Shown piece by piece: positions 26,681-39,504 of a DNA stretch of 64,000 nucleotides. A program made the translations under genes and the position numbers. The number at the start of each line of letters is the position of its first letter. Position 1 is the first letter of the stretch. The notes beneath the pieces are model-generated. The model did not search any database and was not told the origin of the DNA. It saw nothing but the letters and a program-made list of their open reading frames with translations. The stretch is from the NCBI RefSeq assembly GCF_004664715.2, contig NC_051065.1, positions 150,370,826-150,434,825 of the forward strand. Reading direction: 5' to 3'. The DNA is from Peromyscus leucopus (taxonomy: Eukaryota; Chordata; Mammalia; Rodentia; Cricetidae).

Positions 26681-26726
<46 letters not shown>
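26681..26726 (+). repeat. (CA)n microsatellite
   Basis: 23 uninterrupted CA units. Confidence 0.97.
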
Positions 26727-26727
<1 letters not shown>

Positions 26728-27234
26728 GCTAGGACCTCTCTATTTTTAGCCCAGGCTAGATTCAAACTCACCGTCTTCCTGCCTCAGCCTCTCAGCAGAA
26801 GTATGCACTCCAGCCTTTGGCAAGTTAGGAATGCATGAGAGGAGGTGGGGGAAATCAGGTGTCTACCTTGGTCAGGACAGGAGACTGGAGAGCCATAGAG
26901 ACTTCTCATTAAATATAGACAACACACCTGCCAGGAAGACTTGAAGCTGAGTAACCCCAAATTAGTGGAGGCAGTCACTGTCCACTCAGCCCCTGGTCTT
27001 GACCCTCTGTGCTACAGGCTGCTCACACCAGGCACTGATGACCAGTTAGTTCTCACAGCCGTCAAAATCAGACTGAAGGCCTACGGGCATAGTTCAGCTG
27101 GTAGAGAGCTTCCCTAGCATCCATAAAGTCCCAGGGCAACACAAACGATCCTGGTCACACACGCTTGTAATCCTAGGGGTGTACAAGAGTCTTGACTGGC
27201 TTGTTTTCTCTGCCAGTTAAAGAATGAAAAGGAA

Positions 27235-27590
27235 GCCAGGCAGTGGTGGTGCACATCTTTAATCCCAGCACTCTGGAGGCAGAGGCAGGTGGATCTTTGA
27301 ATTCAAGGCCTGGTCTACAGAGCGAGTTCCTGGTTTATCCATTCCCTGAGCTATGAGGAAGAATCGGCAGAGAGATGCACTGTTTGAAGGCCCTGCCTAG
27401 GGGTTAAAATAGCACCCTGCCAGGCTGTGGTGGTGCCCACCTCTAATCCCAGCAGAGAAGGCAAAGACAGGCAGATTTCTGAGTTCGGGGCCATCTTGGT
27501 CTACACAGGGAGTTCCAGGACAGCCCAAAGCTCTGCGGAGAAACTCTGTCTCAAAACAAAACAAACAAACAAAAAACAAACAAAATAGCA
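27235..27590 (+). mobile_element. Two B1 SINEs (+)
   Basis: A truncated copy at about 27235-27330 and a longer one at 27412-27590 (caggctgtggtggtgcccac ... actctgtctcaaaac). Confidence 0.8.
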
Positions 27591-27599
27591 CCCTAACTC

Positions 27600-28040
27600 A
27601 CAATTGCTAGAAAATAAGTTAAAGTCCTTGGCTCCCCTTGAACTTGCGCTAGAGCAGTGACTGCTACCTTGGGTTGGGGCTTTCTTTTGTTTTCAGCAGG
27701 GTGAGGAGGGAGCCTTTGTTTGACTGCCCCCAGCACGCTCCTCTTTCCCCTCAGCACGCTCCTCTCCCCTTCCTGTGCTGTGCTCTTCTAGTGATAATAC
27801 TTACTTTGTAGCCACGGCTGATAACATTGTATCAATAACTAAAACCCCAGAAGCCGCCTGGGGAAGGACCAGGGAAACTCAAAGGCCGTGAGCCTGGGCC
27901 CAGAGCTGTTTTAAAGCAAGAAGTCCACAACAAATGCGAGGCTGTTTTCTTTAATTGGAAAGCACTTTATGAAACTCACATCTGCAAAAACGATAAAGTC
28001 AATTCAAACCCCCAAAACTAAAAAATAAAACTGAAAACCC
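27600..28040. other. Single-copy stretch
   Basis: No repeat or exon recognised. 27790-27990 is AT-balanced with long non-repetitive words such as tgttttctttaattggaaag and could be conserved non-coding DNA; that is a guess. Confidence 0.4.
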
Positions 28041-28048
28041 AAAGCCAG

Positions 28049-28255
28049 AGGCTGGAGAGACGACTCAGCTGTTCAGAGCGCTTGCTGCCCTTGCAGAAGA
28101 CACAGGTTCGGTACCTAGCCCTCATGGGGTGGCTCACAACTGCCTCTAACTCCAGACCCGGGGGATCCAGTGCCTTCTTCCAGACCCCCCTGGGAGCCTG
28201 CAAGCACATGGTGCACTTACATACATGCAGACAGATAGACAGACCACTCAGATTA
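28049..28255 (+). mobile_element. B2/B3 SINE (+)
   Basis: aggctggagagacgactcag, ggtggctcacaactgcctct and a CA/GATA-rich end. Confidence 0.8.
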
Positions 28256-28304
28256 TATATATGAAACAGTCTCAATACCTAGACCCAACCCCTGCTGTCC
28301 CCAG

Positions 28305-28405
28305 ACTATCTATGTAGGCCAGGCTGGCCTCAACCTCACAGAAATCTACGTACTTCTGCCTCTCGAGTGCTGGGGTTGAAGGCATGGGCCACCGTGCCCT
28401 GCCAA
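28305..28405 (-). mobile_element. B1 fragment (-)
   Basis: tgtaggccaggctggcctca to ggcatgggccaccgtgcc. Confidence 0.7.
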
Positions 28406-29218
28406 TCTTTAAAAAATAAAAAACCCAACCCAACACCCCAGAAAGAAAAGAAAAGTTCCAAGTCATCGTCTGTTCTGTAAGTTTGAGGCCACCCTGGTCT
28501 TACACAACCTACCTCCCCACGAGTTAGACTAGGGCTTCAGAGCCTAGAGAATAACGGAGGAGAGCTGTAGACATAGAAGGCAGCCATGGGACACTCCTGT
28601 CTCTCTCTGACTTTTTTCCCCACTGGATTTTTCTGGGGCCTGGCTTACAGCCAGTGCTGAGGGTGGGGAGGATGTAAGAGTGACCGGGGAGGGGGGGGAC
28701 CTGTTGGATCTGGGAAGCCACCCCCTCACATGAGGTCCAAGCAAGTCTCTGTGTGGGGCCAGGGGGCCTGGCTAGTTAAAAGCCAAGGATCTCAGGGCGA
28801 ACCCCACAAAGGCCAATGGTCACTTGGGACACAAGGTTATAAGGCAGTGCTGGCCCATTTGATGAAGGTCCGTTCTGAGTCACTAAGAACAGATGGCTCA
28901 CCAGATCAACATTCTCCTACAGCCCCCCCCCCCACACACACACTGATCGGATACCCACCTCCTCCCAAGCCCCTCCTTACCCATCCTCCAGGCAGGACCT
29001 TGCTCCTCCTTCCAAACGCAGTTCACTTGTGGATCAAGAGTTGCTAGACTGGGCTAGCTCTAAAAACCTGCACAGGGCAAGCCTTAATTCAAATCTAGCT
29101 CTGTGTTTGAACATTGACTGTAGGTGAGGATAGGCTGATGATAAAGGGTACTGGAATGGGTGAGTACCTGGGAAACAGATCTTTCTAAATCTCTGCAAAA
29201 CACGTAATTTCTCAGCTT

Positions 29219-29301
29219 TTCCTCCCTTCCTCGGTCCCTCCTCCCTCCTCCCTCCCTCCCTCCCTCCCTCCCTCCTCCCTCCCTCCCTCCTTCTCTCTTC
29301 C
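29219..29301 (+). repeat. (CCT)/(CCTC)n pyrimidine tract
   Basis: About 80 bases of nearly pure C/T on the + strand. Confidence 0.93.
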
Positions 29302-29709
29302 TGGTGTTTGTCTCTGTATTACCAGGGCTTCACACGTCCACATCATGCATTCTGCCATTGAGCCCCACCTCCAGCCTCCCACCCTTTTGTTACTGTCTCT
29401 TTAAGAGCCTGTTTTACAGAGGATGTGGGACTCACTGTAGGAGGTGTAGGCCTCTCTGAATTCAGGTCTCTGGCTTTCATTTTGCTTTGCTGAGGCTCCT
29501 CTCCAGAAGGCCAGTTCTCCAGTGTCCACAGGGTGGCATACGAGGTTCACAGAAGCTGCTTGGGTACTGGGTGTCAGGTTGACATTTCAGCCCCAAGGAA
29601 GTGCCCACCACCATGTGACAGGCTGGGATTGCTGAGGGCCTGAGCCAACACAAGTGAATAGCCTAGAACTTTCCAGACACAACTCCGAAGGGACAGTTAA
29701 AGAAAACCA

Positions 29710-29830
29710 ATGCTAGCTGAACCTGGTGCTGTTGCCTGTAATGCCAATGCATGGGAGGCTGAGGCAGGAGGAATGTGAATTTCAGGCCAACCTGGGCCAC
29801 ATGGCAAGATACCAAAAGAAAACAAAGAAA
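29710..29830 (+). mobile_element. Old B1-like SINE (+)
   Basis: gaacctggtgctgttgcctg, aggctgaggcaggaggaatg, ggccaacctgggccacatgg. Confidence 0.6.
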
Positions 29831-29834
29831 TATA

Positions 29835-32260
29835 AAGAAGTCGGGTCTGGGTGGGGTGATAGGTGTGGGAACTGCCTTGGTCCTGGAGCCCAGGGCAGGA
29901 AGAGTGGTCAGAGGTAGCTGCTGTGAGACCCTGGAAGAAATTGCTTTGAAGAGGGGGTCCCCTCTTTGGATCTTCGCAAGTGAGGAAAAGATTTTCCCAG
30001 CCTTCCTGGACCTGAGGATGGGATTGGCTGTTCCCCTAAATCCTACAGTAGAGCATCCTCCTCTCCTCCAAGTTGCTCCAAGCCCACTAGCAACCCCATC
30101 AGCGATCTGGCTAAGGGAGGGGCATAGGATGACGGCCAGTGGTGTCTCAGAAGATCTGGCCCTTTAAGGTCAGAGCCCAGGCGGGTCAGAACAAAGGCCC
30201 GGGAATGTGGGCTGGATCAGGGAACAGAGCCATCCAGCATGAGTCATTCATGTTTCATGGACTTAGAATTCCTGGCTTCTGCTTGCCTCGGCCTTTCCCA
30301 TGGCCACGGGACAGCACGCAGGGCCTGTCTGCAGAGCTCCTACCAGGTGACTGGAGGTTCCCATCCAACTCAAACCCTGCTGGGGGCGGGGGTCAACGAG
30401 CCTGGGCGCCTGGCTTTGGGGCTCAGTTCTACCCAGAGTGTGGGTGCTCAGTTTCCTATTTATAGAACAAGGAGGTAAACCAGGCCCCTGGAGGAGAGGC
30501 AGAATGACTCTTCTTCCCCAGAAGTACATACAGAATCCAAGTTGTTCTCTTCCTTTCCTAGTCTAAGATCTGTCCCACAATGCCCATCTCTCAGGGCCTC
30601 ATATAGGGCCTGCTCCCCTCAGCCCTGTGTTTTCATTCAGTAACGGTGGGACCCTGAGTCTAGGGTCCAAGAGGCCCTGGTCAAGGTGCACAGCCCGAGA
30701 GACTCCTGCCAGCCGGGGATGCCTGGGAACCTGAAGGCCACTGAAGTTGGTGTGAGTTGGAACAGGGGGTTTGCAGAGGGAGTAGGCGGTAAACTCAGGT
30801 CCATGCTGGGCCCAGAGCACCTCCAGGACCTAAGAGTACATGGGTTTGGTGACTGAAGCGGGTAGGTAGAGGTGAGCACACCAAAGATCTGATTTCCTCA
30901 CCTCCCCCACCCACTCCAGCTTACAGCTCTCTTAGCTCTTTTGCCAGGCCGAACCCAACTCCCAAGACTGGGGATCCCGTCCCTCCAAGTCAGCTCCCAT
31001 ATTGAGCCCTTCATCTCCACTGTTCTGTGCTCCTGCTTCTTTACAAAGCTAAGGTGCTCAGGAAGAAGGACGACCTCTTTTAACAGAAAAGTAAACATGT
31101 TGTCGCGTTGTTTATTGACACTCTGGTTATCAGGGACCGTGATGTCCGCTGGCTCGCTCTGCTTTTTCTTAGAAACAGGATTACAGGCATGCTCTCTCAC
31201 AGGGGGGAGGGGTGTGTGTGCCATGGAAGCTGGATAAGTAACTGTTCTAAGAAGAGGCTACAGAGGCCTAGAGCCCAGCACGGTGGGCACTACCAGGAGG
31301 TGCAGGCCCAGGAAGCTGAAGGTGGGGACCCGGGTCCTGTCCCTACTCTATGGAGCTGAAGTGTGAGCAGGCCAGCTCTCCCAACCTGGGCCTCGTCTGT
31401 GGAAGCAAGGAGCTCAGTTCTTTTTAGCAGAGCTATCTAAGAATAGGAAGGTCCCCTCCTTTGGGTGGAGAGTCTCGGGGTTGAGGATATTGCTGGGAGG
31501 AATTGAGGCCAGGCAGCTGCGGGGCCAGGCCAGGGTAGAGACAGTGAATCACTTTGCCCTGTGCAGCTCCAGGCACCGGTGACCTTTGGGTGAGTCACTG
31601 CTGTCAGTTTTGAGAAAAGCCATGGGGGCAGACTTTCTGTGTGTCAGCTCAAACCCAGGCGCTACACAGAGTAGCTCTAAAGGAACCCTCACCAATGATG
31701 ACCTTTCAGTTGGCCTCAAAATGGCAGGCTACCTAGGAGTCTAGCCAGGAGCACCTGGAAAGTTGGTGGTGAGTGCCACGCTTCCAGAGTCTAATCTTCC
31801 ACCCCAGGAAAGGGTGGGTCCAGCCCAGGCAGAGTGGTTGTTTAAATAATGACATCAGGAAAATTATTCTACTAACGGGTTTTAAGTAGGTGTAGGAGTG
31901 CTCTGCTGCCCCGTCAGAATCCAGCTTGGGAGGGTGACGGGCCTGTCCACTGTGCTGGAGTACACATACTGGAGCCAGGTAGCCCCAACATCCTGGAACC
32001 ACGTAGCTCATGGCTATGGAGGACATACCTGGCATCTGGCACAACCTTAAATACAGGACATGAGTCAGCTTAGTTCTCTAAGCTCTGCAGAGTAGGTGAG
32101 AGCGTCACCATCTAGTGAGCAAAATGCAGAGAGCGCAAGTAACTCACCCCAAACCACACTGCAACATTTCCCTGTACTCTGTTCTCTCTGTACTGGAGGC
32201 TGTAGGTTAACCGCTCCCCTACGGTGTCCCAGAAGCTCAAAAATACTTCGGCTCTAATGA
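29835..32260. other. Long mostly single-copy stretch
   Basis: About 2.4 kb with few recognisable repeats (a MIR-like piece near 32080-32180). A CTATTTATAG word lies at 30456-30465. No exon with protein similarity was found in either strand. Confidence 0.45.
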
Positions 32261-32264
32261 TAAA

Positions 32265-32345
32265 CATATGAGTGATGCATGGTGGCACATGTCTGTAACC
32301 TTAGCACTCCGGAGGCTGAGGTAGGAGGAAAGCAAGGAACCTGGC
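32265..32345 (+). mobile_element. B1-like fragment (+)
   Basis: gtgatgcatggtggcacatg and aggctgaggtaggaggaaag. Confidence 0.55.
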
Positions 32346-32579
32346 AAAGAAACAAAACAAAACAAGGAACCCTGAAGATGAAATATGTGGTGTGAGATGG
32401 AAAGGGCAACCCGGCAGTCTGGCAAGGGCACACTGCTCAATGGAAGTCTAGTCCTCAGCCCCGGTGAAGCTTGCTCCAGGCTTTCCTGAGTCTTCAAGGG
32501 CTGTGTCCCTAACCCCTGCACTGCTGTGGGAAGATAGAACTCAGACATGAAGGTAAACCTTGGATTCAAATGTTAAAAG

Positions 32580-32720
32580 GAAGCCAGGCGGTGGTGGCAC
32601 ATGCCTTTAGTCCCAGCACTCAGGAGGCAGAGTTCGAGGCCAGCCTGGTCTACAGAGTGAGTTCCAGGACAGCCAGGGCTACACAGAGAAACCCTGTCTG
32701 GAAAAACAAACAAACAGACA
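32580..32720 (+). mobile_element. B1 SINE (+)
   Basis: gccaggcggtggtggcacat to accctgtctggaaaaac and an (AAAC)n tail. Confidence 0.9.
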
Positions 32721-32814
32721 AAAAGCTAAGAGGGGACTGAGGAGAGAATCTGGGAGAATAGGGTTGACCACAGCTTCTTTGGCTGTGAGATGGGAACATC
32801 TGTCCTGTTTGCTG

Positions 32815-32896
32815 TGAGCGGCTGCAGCTGAAGGACCCTGTACAGTGCTTGCCTGTTAATCATGAGGCCTTGGATTTGGTCCCCAGCAACAAAGGG

Positions 32897-32946
<50 letters not shown>
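32815..32946 (+). mobile_element. ID-type SINE (+) ending in a (GA)n tract
   Basis: gtacagtgcttgcctgttaa and ggatttggtccccagcaac, followed by about 23 GA units at 32900-32946. Confidence 0.65.
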
Positions 32947-32949
<3 letters not shown>

Positions 32950-33624
32950 GAAAGAGGAGAAAGAGGAAGAAGGCAGCCCTTGAGAAATACTGAACATACA
33001 CAAGATAAGCGGACAACCCCCCAATTCAGGATTACCCTCCCACGTGGTCCTAGTTTAAAGAATCTGCTCTGCCCGAGGGCCTGTCCCAGCCCAACTTTCC
33101 AGGTAGGCACCGGTTAGCTTTTTCACAAGCCCCAGGGACTCATGATGCCTCTCTCTACCATGACTCTCTCCACGCCCAAGCCATGCCATACGACACCAAT
33201 GTCCCAAGAAAGGAAATGTTCACACAAGCCCGATGACACTGTGTGTCTGAGGTCCCTGCTCCTGCACTCGGGCTGCGGCTTTCTCCCTTCTGGGCCACTC
33301 ATCGGCGGCCTGTCTCCCTACTTCTCTCCCTACCCTTCCCCACGGGGCAGGCTGATGGCTAACCGTCTTGAGGGCTCTGCCTGTGCCCCAAGCAGGATGC
33401 TGAGAAGCGGTGCCACACATTACTCATCATCCCCTGAACACACTCCACCCTTCCCATCTGCCTCTGGAGGCCTGTCTGCCCCTAGCTCCTAGGGGAAGTG
33501 CCCCCTCTCTTCTAGACCCCTTCCTCACCAGGTACACCCCACCAGGTGACTGACAGGCTCTGCTCCCCTGTCTGTGCTGGCCTTTGGCTTTCTTTAAGCC
33601 TCTAGATGGCTCCCTCTGCTCTGT

Positions 33625-33740
33625 GGTCCCCACCGCTTTGGGACAAGGTCTCACTGTACAGCCCAGGCTGGTCTTGAACCATTCTGCTTCTGCTACTTTA
33701 ACGCTTGGAAGGCAGGCTTGTACCATCATGTCCAGCTACC
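33625..33740 (-). mobile_element. B1-like SINE (-)
   Basis: gacaaggtctcactgtacag to ggcttgtaccatcatgtcc. Confidence 0.65.
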
Positions 33741-33759
33741 CTTTGGAGCCTCTCCTGCG

Positions 33760-35190
33760 TATTCTTGGATTGCACGGTGCTCAGCTCCGTGCCTTGCTTG
33801 GGTTGGTGTGCAGTGCATTCTGGGATCCTGGGTAAGGGACTTAGTGTCTCAAGGATGCTACACAGTGCTCATCCAAGTATACTCCCAGCCCAGTATTAGA
33901 CTATTTTACTTTCTTCGGGTTTCTTTTTCCCCAAAAAAGAAAAGATCTTTAGGGTGAGGCATTGGGGACATCACCTCCGGGTCAGGGAGTGGCTTGGGAC
34001 GTGTGTTGGAAAACCGGCTCCACCCTAAGGATGGTCTTCTCTCTTCTGGACTTCACTCAGCTGGGACCCTCATGAAGAAGGGTTGATAGGCCGGGTGCTT
34101 TCACTATCTTCAGGCCCAAAACCCACAAAAGCGCAGACTCCTGTGGCCCTCTGCTGGGGGCAGGCCGGGTGCCTCCACTGTGCCGCCCTTGGCCTTCCAT
34201 GCCAAGAGCAGCGGTCTTGCCCTTAAAAATCAACAGCGTCTAATCCGCGGTAGGGCGGGGTGTCTTTGGCGTGTTATTCTGGTGATAATCCCTGACTGGC
34301 CTTGAAAGCTCCCCCGGCCTTGGGTGCAGTCTCAGTGGGAGGCTCCTGTTCTTGCTCCAGGCTAGAGGCCTGGGCCTCCACGCTGCAGCGGCACTGAGAA
34401 CCAGGGGCGTGGCCTTCGGGGAAGGGCTGTGGTGTTGCGGTCGGTCGTCCAGCAGGGGAGGCCAGGAAACAGCTCAGAGAGGGCCAGGTTAGCTCAGCTC
34501 CTCCCGGGGGCGGGAATCCAAGTCCTCTGATGCCCAAGTGACAAGGGGCCAACAGGGTTGGTCCTTCACAGGAGGAGGCGGAATGTGTAGGGAGGCTGCA
34601 AGGGAGGGCTTGCCTGGTCGGCGGGGCCTGCTTACTCTTTCTGGGGAGCTTGTCCACCTCCCCCGGAAACAGAACTTTGCCCGTGGCCTGCAGGAAAGAC
34701 TAACTCAGAGTGCAGTTAACCGTAGATGTACCACACACAGACTGCTCTCCTACAGTACCCACTGCACTCCAGACCAGAGCACCGTCTGGGTCAGCACTTG
34801 GCTCTGAGGTTTCCAGACCTGTTTGGCATTTAGCTCTCTTTGGCTCTGGGGTTCCCCCCAAGCAGTATTCCCCGAGTCCCCCAGCCCACCGATGCTGACT
34901 AGGTGGAGCCACTTTTTAAGAGTCAAGTGAAAGAGTTAACACGTAAACAGTAATAGTCAAATAAAGAGAGTGCTGCTTGCCAGGCATGGCTTTCATGGTG
35001 TGGGTTAAGGAGCCCCCAGTTTGTAAGTGAAGGGATTGAGGTTCCAAGAAATTAGCTTCCCAAAGCCACCAGCTCTAAAGGGCCGAGTGCCCGTGTGGAC
35101 GTCCTTAGGCCTGGGCTCTGCCTTGTATAGGGTTCTCAACATGTGTGGATTTGAAGTGGAAGCAATGGCAGCTGGGAGCACGCAGAAATG
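33760..35190. other. Mostly single-copy stretch
   Basis: No exon recognised. 34270-34680 is GC-rich with open frames in both strands but no familiar protein. MIR-like remnant at about 35010-35075. Confidence 0.4.
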
Positions 35191-35194
35191 AAGG

Positions 35195-35275
35195 TACTGG
35201 GCTGGAGGTGTGGCTCAGTGACAGAGCACTTACTTCCCTTTGGTGTGTAGGCTTGATCCCCAACAGGGGTGGGGG
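35195..35275 (+). mobile_element. ID-type SINE (+)
   Basis: ggctggaggtgtggctcagt and gcttgatccccaacagg. Confidence 0.65.
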
Positions 35276-35479
35276 CTGGGTAGGCAGATTCTCATGGCTG
35301 AATCAGACACTCCAGGGAGATGCACCAGGTGATGCCCCTGCAAGGCTGGGTATGACAGGAGTCACTGTCCTATCTCTGACTCCTGGCTGCACGGGAGGCC
35401 TCCTCCTTTCAAAGTGCCTGTGCTACACAGTTTCATTTTCCTTTCATTTCATCTAAAAGCACCGATTTTTACAGAAAAC

Positions 35480-35590
35480 CAAGGGTCAGAACAGTTCAGT
35501 AACGTTGCCCAGCTTATAAGTATTAGAGTTATTGGGATTTGAACCTGGGCAGGTTCTAGGACCTGGGTCCTTAAGCCACTACGCCATACA
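35480..35590 (-). mobile_element. MIR fragment (-)
   Basis: gtaacgttgcccagcttata and gggatttgaacctgggcag match the MIR complement. Confidence 0.6.
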
Positions 35591-35609
35591 GCCCTGGAAA
35601 CAGGTTTCA

Positions 35610-35800
35610 GAAGCCTCGAAAGGCCTTGTCTAGAGGCTCACACATTCAATCCCAGTGCTTAGGAGGCTGAGGCGAGAGGACTGTTTAAGTCTAACCTGGG
35701 CTACAGAGAACTGTTTAGTTCTACCTGGGATTCAAGAGTGAGACCTTGCTTAAAAAAAAAAAAAAAGAAAGAAAGAAAGAAAAGAAAGAAACCCTCAAAG
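35610..35800 (+). mobile_element. B1-like SINE (+) with an A-rich (GAAA)n tail
   Basis: cacattcaatcccagtgctt, gcgagaggactgtttaagtc, a short internal repeat of ctgtttagt..ctacctggg, then poly-A and (gaaa)n. Confidence 0.6.
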
Positions 35801-35819
35801 ATAGAACCAGTCTAAAGTA

Positions 35820-37570
35820 TTTTAACGTAGTATTTCTAGATCTTTCCACAGAAAAACAAACAGAACCCATGTTTCGTTTTATACTATCAGTCAGTGTGGT
35901 CTGGCAGCTTCTGTCCCCTCTACACATCATTGCCACACTCTTGCCTTGCTTAAGAGAGCCTGAGGCCCCTTTTTCTTTTCTTCTCCTCCCCGCGTGGGCA
36001 CTGAGGCCTCATGGGTGCTGGGGAAGCGCTCTATCACTACGGTGCATCTGAGCCTCTGAGCAACCTGTTTTCTCCAAGCCTTGATGGAGAACCTAAATCC
36101 AGATAGAAGCCCAAATTCAGAACAAAAACATAAAGAAGGAAAGAAAGAAAGAAAAAAAAAACAACAAACCTAAGACTTGGTCTCCAAAGAACAACAAAAC
36201 CAGAAGTTAATTATGAAGCCGAATGTCAACATTGCACACGATGGCGAAGAGTGAGTTTGGTGTGTCCCCACAAGAATGTACATTTCAAAAGGCAAGAATT
36301 ATTTGCTTGGAATGTAGGGCAATTAGAACAAGAAGTAATAATAGTTTCTGGCTGCAGCCCAGGTGACAGGGCCCCAGGAAGGAGATGGTATCTGACAGCA
36401 AGATGGGAAAAGGGGAAGGTGGTGAATTTCCCACCCCGCCCGGCCCTGCGAGAGCCTGCCAAGGTGCCTATTTAGTCCGGTTCAACAAACACACGTCTAC
36501 CTCCTATCATGTGCAGGCATCAAGGATGCAATAAAGATCCCTGCCTGCCTCAGAGTCCTCTCCTCCTAATCTCCCAAAATGGCAAGGTTTAGCAGGGAAT
36601 CAAGTATATAAAGTGGGAAGCCAGGAGACAAAAGACCCTTCATCCCACCCCAATGGGAAAGCTGTAGAGACTATGGACTCACTGCTGTAGCACCTCACCG
36701 GACATGGCAAATGAATGAGTGAATGAATGATGCATCTGTTCAGAAAAGGCTTAATAGAATGAAGAGGAGTTGAGCTCCGAGACCCTCTCCAATGGAGCAT
36801 CTTGCTTGCTCATCAGGGAATATGTGAGAGTCTACTGCAGCATCCTTGGTCCTGGCCGTAGATGAGATAGACCATAGATGAGACCAAGAGAGGAGGGTGC
36901 TGGGAGCGCTGAGTCAAAGCTGGGGTGAAAACAGTCCTAAAGGGGGCCCTTCCGATTGACGTGCCAGCTTCCATCACTGAGAAGAGGCCTCTCGGGACCC
37001 AGACCCAGCCTAGGTAGATTGCCCTCATCCAGCATCCATCCCTTCCCTTCCCAGAAGTGCAGCTAGAGACCTCCTCATGTGGTGGCTCTCTTCCTCCCGC
37101 AGGGTTCCAGTGCCACCGTGAGATGCAAAGACACAGTCACTGAATCCACACCTTCACTCTGTGGGGCACTCAGATGCAGCAGATGAAGCTGAAGAAGATC
37201 AAGGGGGAACGAACAAGCGAGCAACCGCAGAGTTGTGTGTGGAGCCAGGGATCCGACTCGAGCCTGCCTTCCATGTCTTTGCTGGGTGACCTCAGGCCGC
37301 CATGAAGCCTTGCTGCTTCTCTGCTTCCTGGTGGGCGAAGGAGTCTTCTGGAAGACTTCCCTCTCACCAGAAACCAGCATAGGCCTAGTTTAGGATTTAG
37401 CAAAGCCATAACACAGTCTACTAGCCAAGGTCAAGGGACTCCCATGGGAAACAGCCCAGCATCAGGCTCTGGCAAACTGGCCACTTCTCTGTATTCCTCG
37501 AGTCATGGGACAGAAACAGAAGCTTGTGCAGGGGAGCAGGCACCCTCCCACCCACTGAGCCACATCCCCA
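35820..37570. other. Mostly single-copy stretch
   Basis: No exon found. Contains only short simple runs such as (gaaa)n near 36137-36160 and (gaat)n near 36713-36730. Confidence 0.4.
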
Positions 37571-37574
37571 GCCC

Positions 37575-37800
37575 GTTCCCTACAGCTGAGACAGTCTCCT
37601 GTGGCCCTGGCTAGCATTAGTAGCTGAGGATGACCTTGAACTCCTGATCCTCCTGCTTCTACCTTGCAAGTGCTGGGGTTACAGATGCTCATCACCCTGA
37701 CTGTTACCCAGGTGGCATTGAATTCCTGGTCTCAACAGACTTCCTTCCTCTACCTGCTGAGTAACTGGGATTATAGGCAGGTACTTCCATGCCTGGCCTG
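37575..37800 (-). mobile_element. B1-like SINEs (-)
   Basis: Two diverged B1 complements in a row: gagacagtctcctgtggcc ... cagatgctcatcaccctg and ggcattgaattcctggtc ... ccatgcctggcctg. Confidence 0.55.
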
Positions 37801-37811
37801 ACTGAGGCCTA

Positions 37812-38022
37812 TTAAAAAAATCATTTTTTATGGTCTGAGTGTTCTCTTCATGTACATCTATCCAAGTACATGCCTGGTGTCCTCAGAAGCCAGAGGGAGC
37901 ATCAGATCTCCTGGAGCTGGAGTTACAAATGTATGTCAATCACCATGCGGGTGCTAGGAAACGAACATGAGTCCTCTGGAAGGGCATCAAATGCCCTTAA
38001 CTACTGAGCCATCTCTCCAGCC
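37812..38022 (-). mobile_element. B3 SINE (-)
   Basis: tttttatggtctgagtgttc to tgagccatctctccagccc. Confidence 0.85.
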
Positions 38023-38390
38023 CCAGTGTGCCTTCTTTTTAAATAAATAAATGTATTTATTTATTGGGGAGGGATGTGAGTGTGGAGGTCAGAGTTCAGT
38101 TTGGGAGTTGGTTCTCACAGTCCACCTTGTTGAAGCAAGGCCTCTCGTGTTTCTGAGCTGCACCTTGTTCTCCAGGCTAACCACTGAGTTTCCTTTCTGC
38201 CTCCATCGCACTGTAGGGATGCTGGAATTGCGGACGCACACCATTGCATCTGGCTTCTTTCCCTGGTCACAGGGATTGAACTCAGATCAGCTGGCCCACA
38301 AGACAAATGCTTTTACCTGCTGACCAATCTCGCCAGCGGCTCTTTAATACTCTTGTTAACTTAGTATTACGTCCTTCTTTCCTTTCTTCC

Positions 38391-38552
38391 TTGGGTGGTT
38401 TTGTTTTGTTTTGAGACAAGTTTTTTCTGGATAGCCCTGACCGCCCTGGAATCCTCTCTGTAGACCAGGCTGGCTTCGAACTCAGAGATACACCTGCCTC
38501 TGCTTCCAGAGTGCTGGGACTAACGGCAAGTGTCGCCACGCCTGGCACATTA
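38391..38552 (-). mobile_element. B1 SINE (-)
   Basis: ttttgttttgttttgagac to gtgtcgccacgcctggcac; moderately diverged. Confidence 0.8.
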
Positions 38553-38599
38553 TGTTCTTTCAAATTCTCCATATACATCTTCTCATTCATCTTCCATCT

Positions 38600-38715
38600 A
38601 AACCTTTGGAGGAAATCTTAGAGAGATTAACTTGCCGAAGGTCACACAGCTGGGAGGTAGAGTCAAGATTTGAACCCAGGTCTGTCTGAGGTCAGTGTTC
38701 CAAACTCCTAACCTC
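38600..38715 (-). mobile_element. MIR fragment (-)
   Basis: gaggaaatcttagagagatt, aaggtcacacagctgggagg and gatttgaacccaggtctg are a clear MIR complement. Confidence 0.75.
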
Positions 38716-38929
38716 TGAACTGTTCTGACCACCACTCCTGCTTTTTTGCCCTGGTCATGAAGGCTGGAGTTCCGGGGAAGACAGTTCTCTAGTGTCCAGG
38801 GAACATATACATATTCCGTACCTATGTTGTGGCCGGTCTGTATACTGGGGTGGATAGATGGGTGGATGCAGAGTTGCCTGTGCACACTGCTCCCACCTCA
38901 GCACTGGCATCGTCCTGCCTGGAAGTTTC

Positions 38930-39100
38930 TCTGCAGCCCAGGGCAGCGCCCCAGGGTAAGGAGTCAGATGTCAACCCTTCATACCCTCACCTTCTAAAAA
39001 TACTAAGGAGCATGAGCCCTGCCCGTCACCACACAGCTATCTAGTTGTTCCCTGTACGGTCCCTGTCTGCCACCTAGCATCTGCTGCTCTCTGGAGCCTT
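38930..39100 (-). repeat. Inverted duplication, left arm
   Basis: The reverse complement of this segment matches 40197-40365 at roughly 85-88% by eye over ~165 bases. The longest exact block noted is ~27 bases (begins atagctgtgtggtgac). Weaker similarity seems to continue to about 38895. Confidence 0.85.
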
Positions 39101-39504
39101 CTGCTCGACAGCTACCCCTGTTATCCCGTGCCACAGAACCCTGGAGCACCAGGCCAGGCCAGCTCCTCAGGCTGGACTTGGGGACACCAGGCAGGTGTGG
39201 GCTTGACTGTGAAAGCCAGCTGCTCTTTGCCAGGGCTCTGTTCCCAGGTGTGTGTCCTGCTAGTTTATGTGGCGTGTGAGGGCTGTGGACGCTCAGGACA
39301 CTGGAGTGGGGACTCGGCACTGACAGTTGCCATGTGACTTGGGACCTGTGTTAGTCACCTGCTAAAAAGGGTATAGTAATATTACAAAAGAGTGATGTTG
39401 TCATCCTATTTATAGATGTATCTATTTATATGTATATCTAAGCCTGATAGGATAGAGCGTAAACTGTAACAGCCTCATCTCTGGGCTATCCTAAGACAGA
39501 TTCT

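Noticed and set aside
30456..30465. CTATTTATAG, a perfect MEF2-type word (similar at about 39408)
   Set aside because: A 10-base degenerate motif is expected several times by chance in 64 kb; no supporting context.
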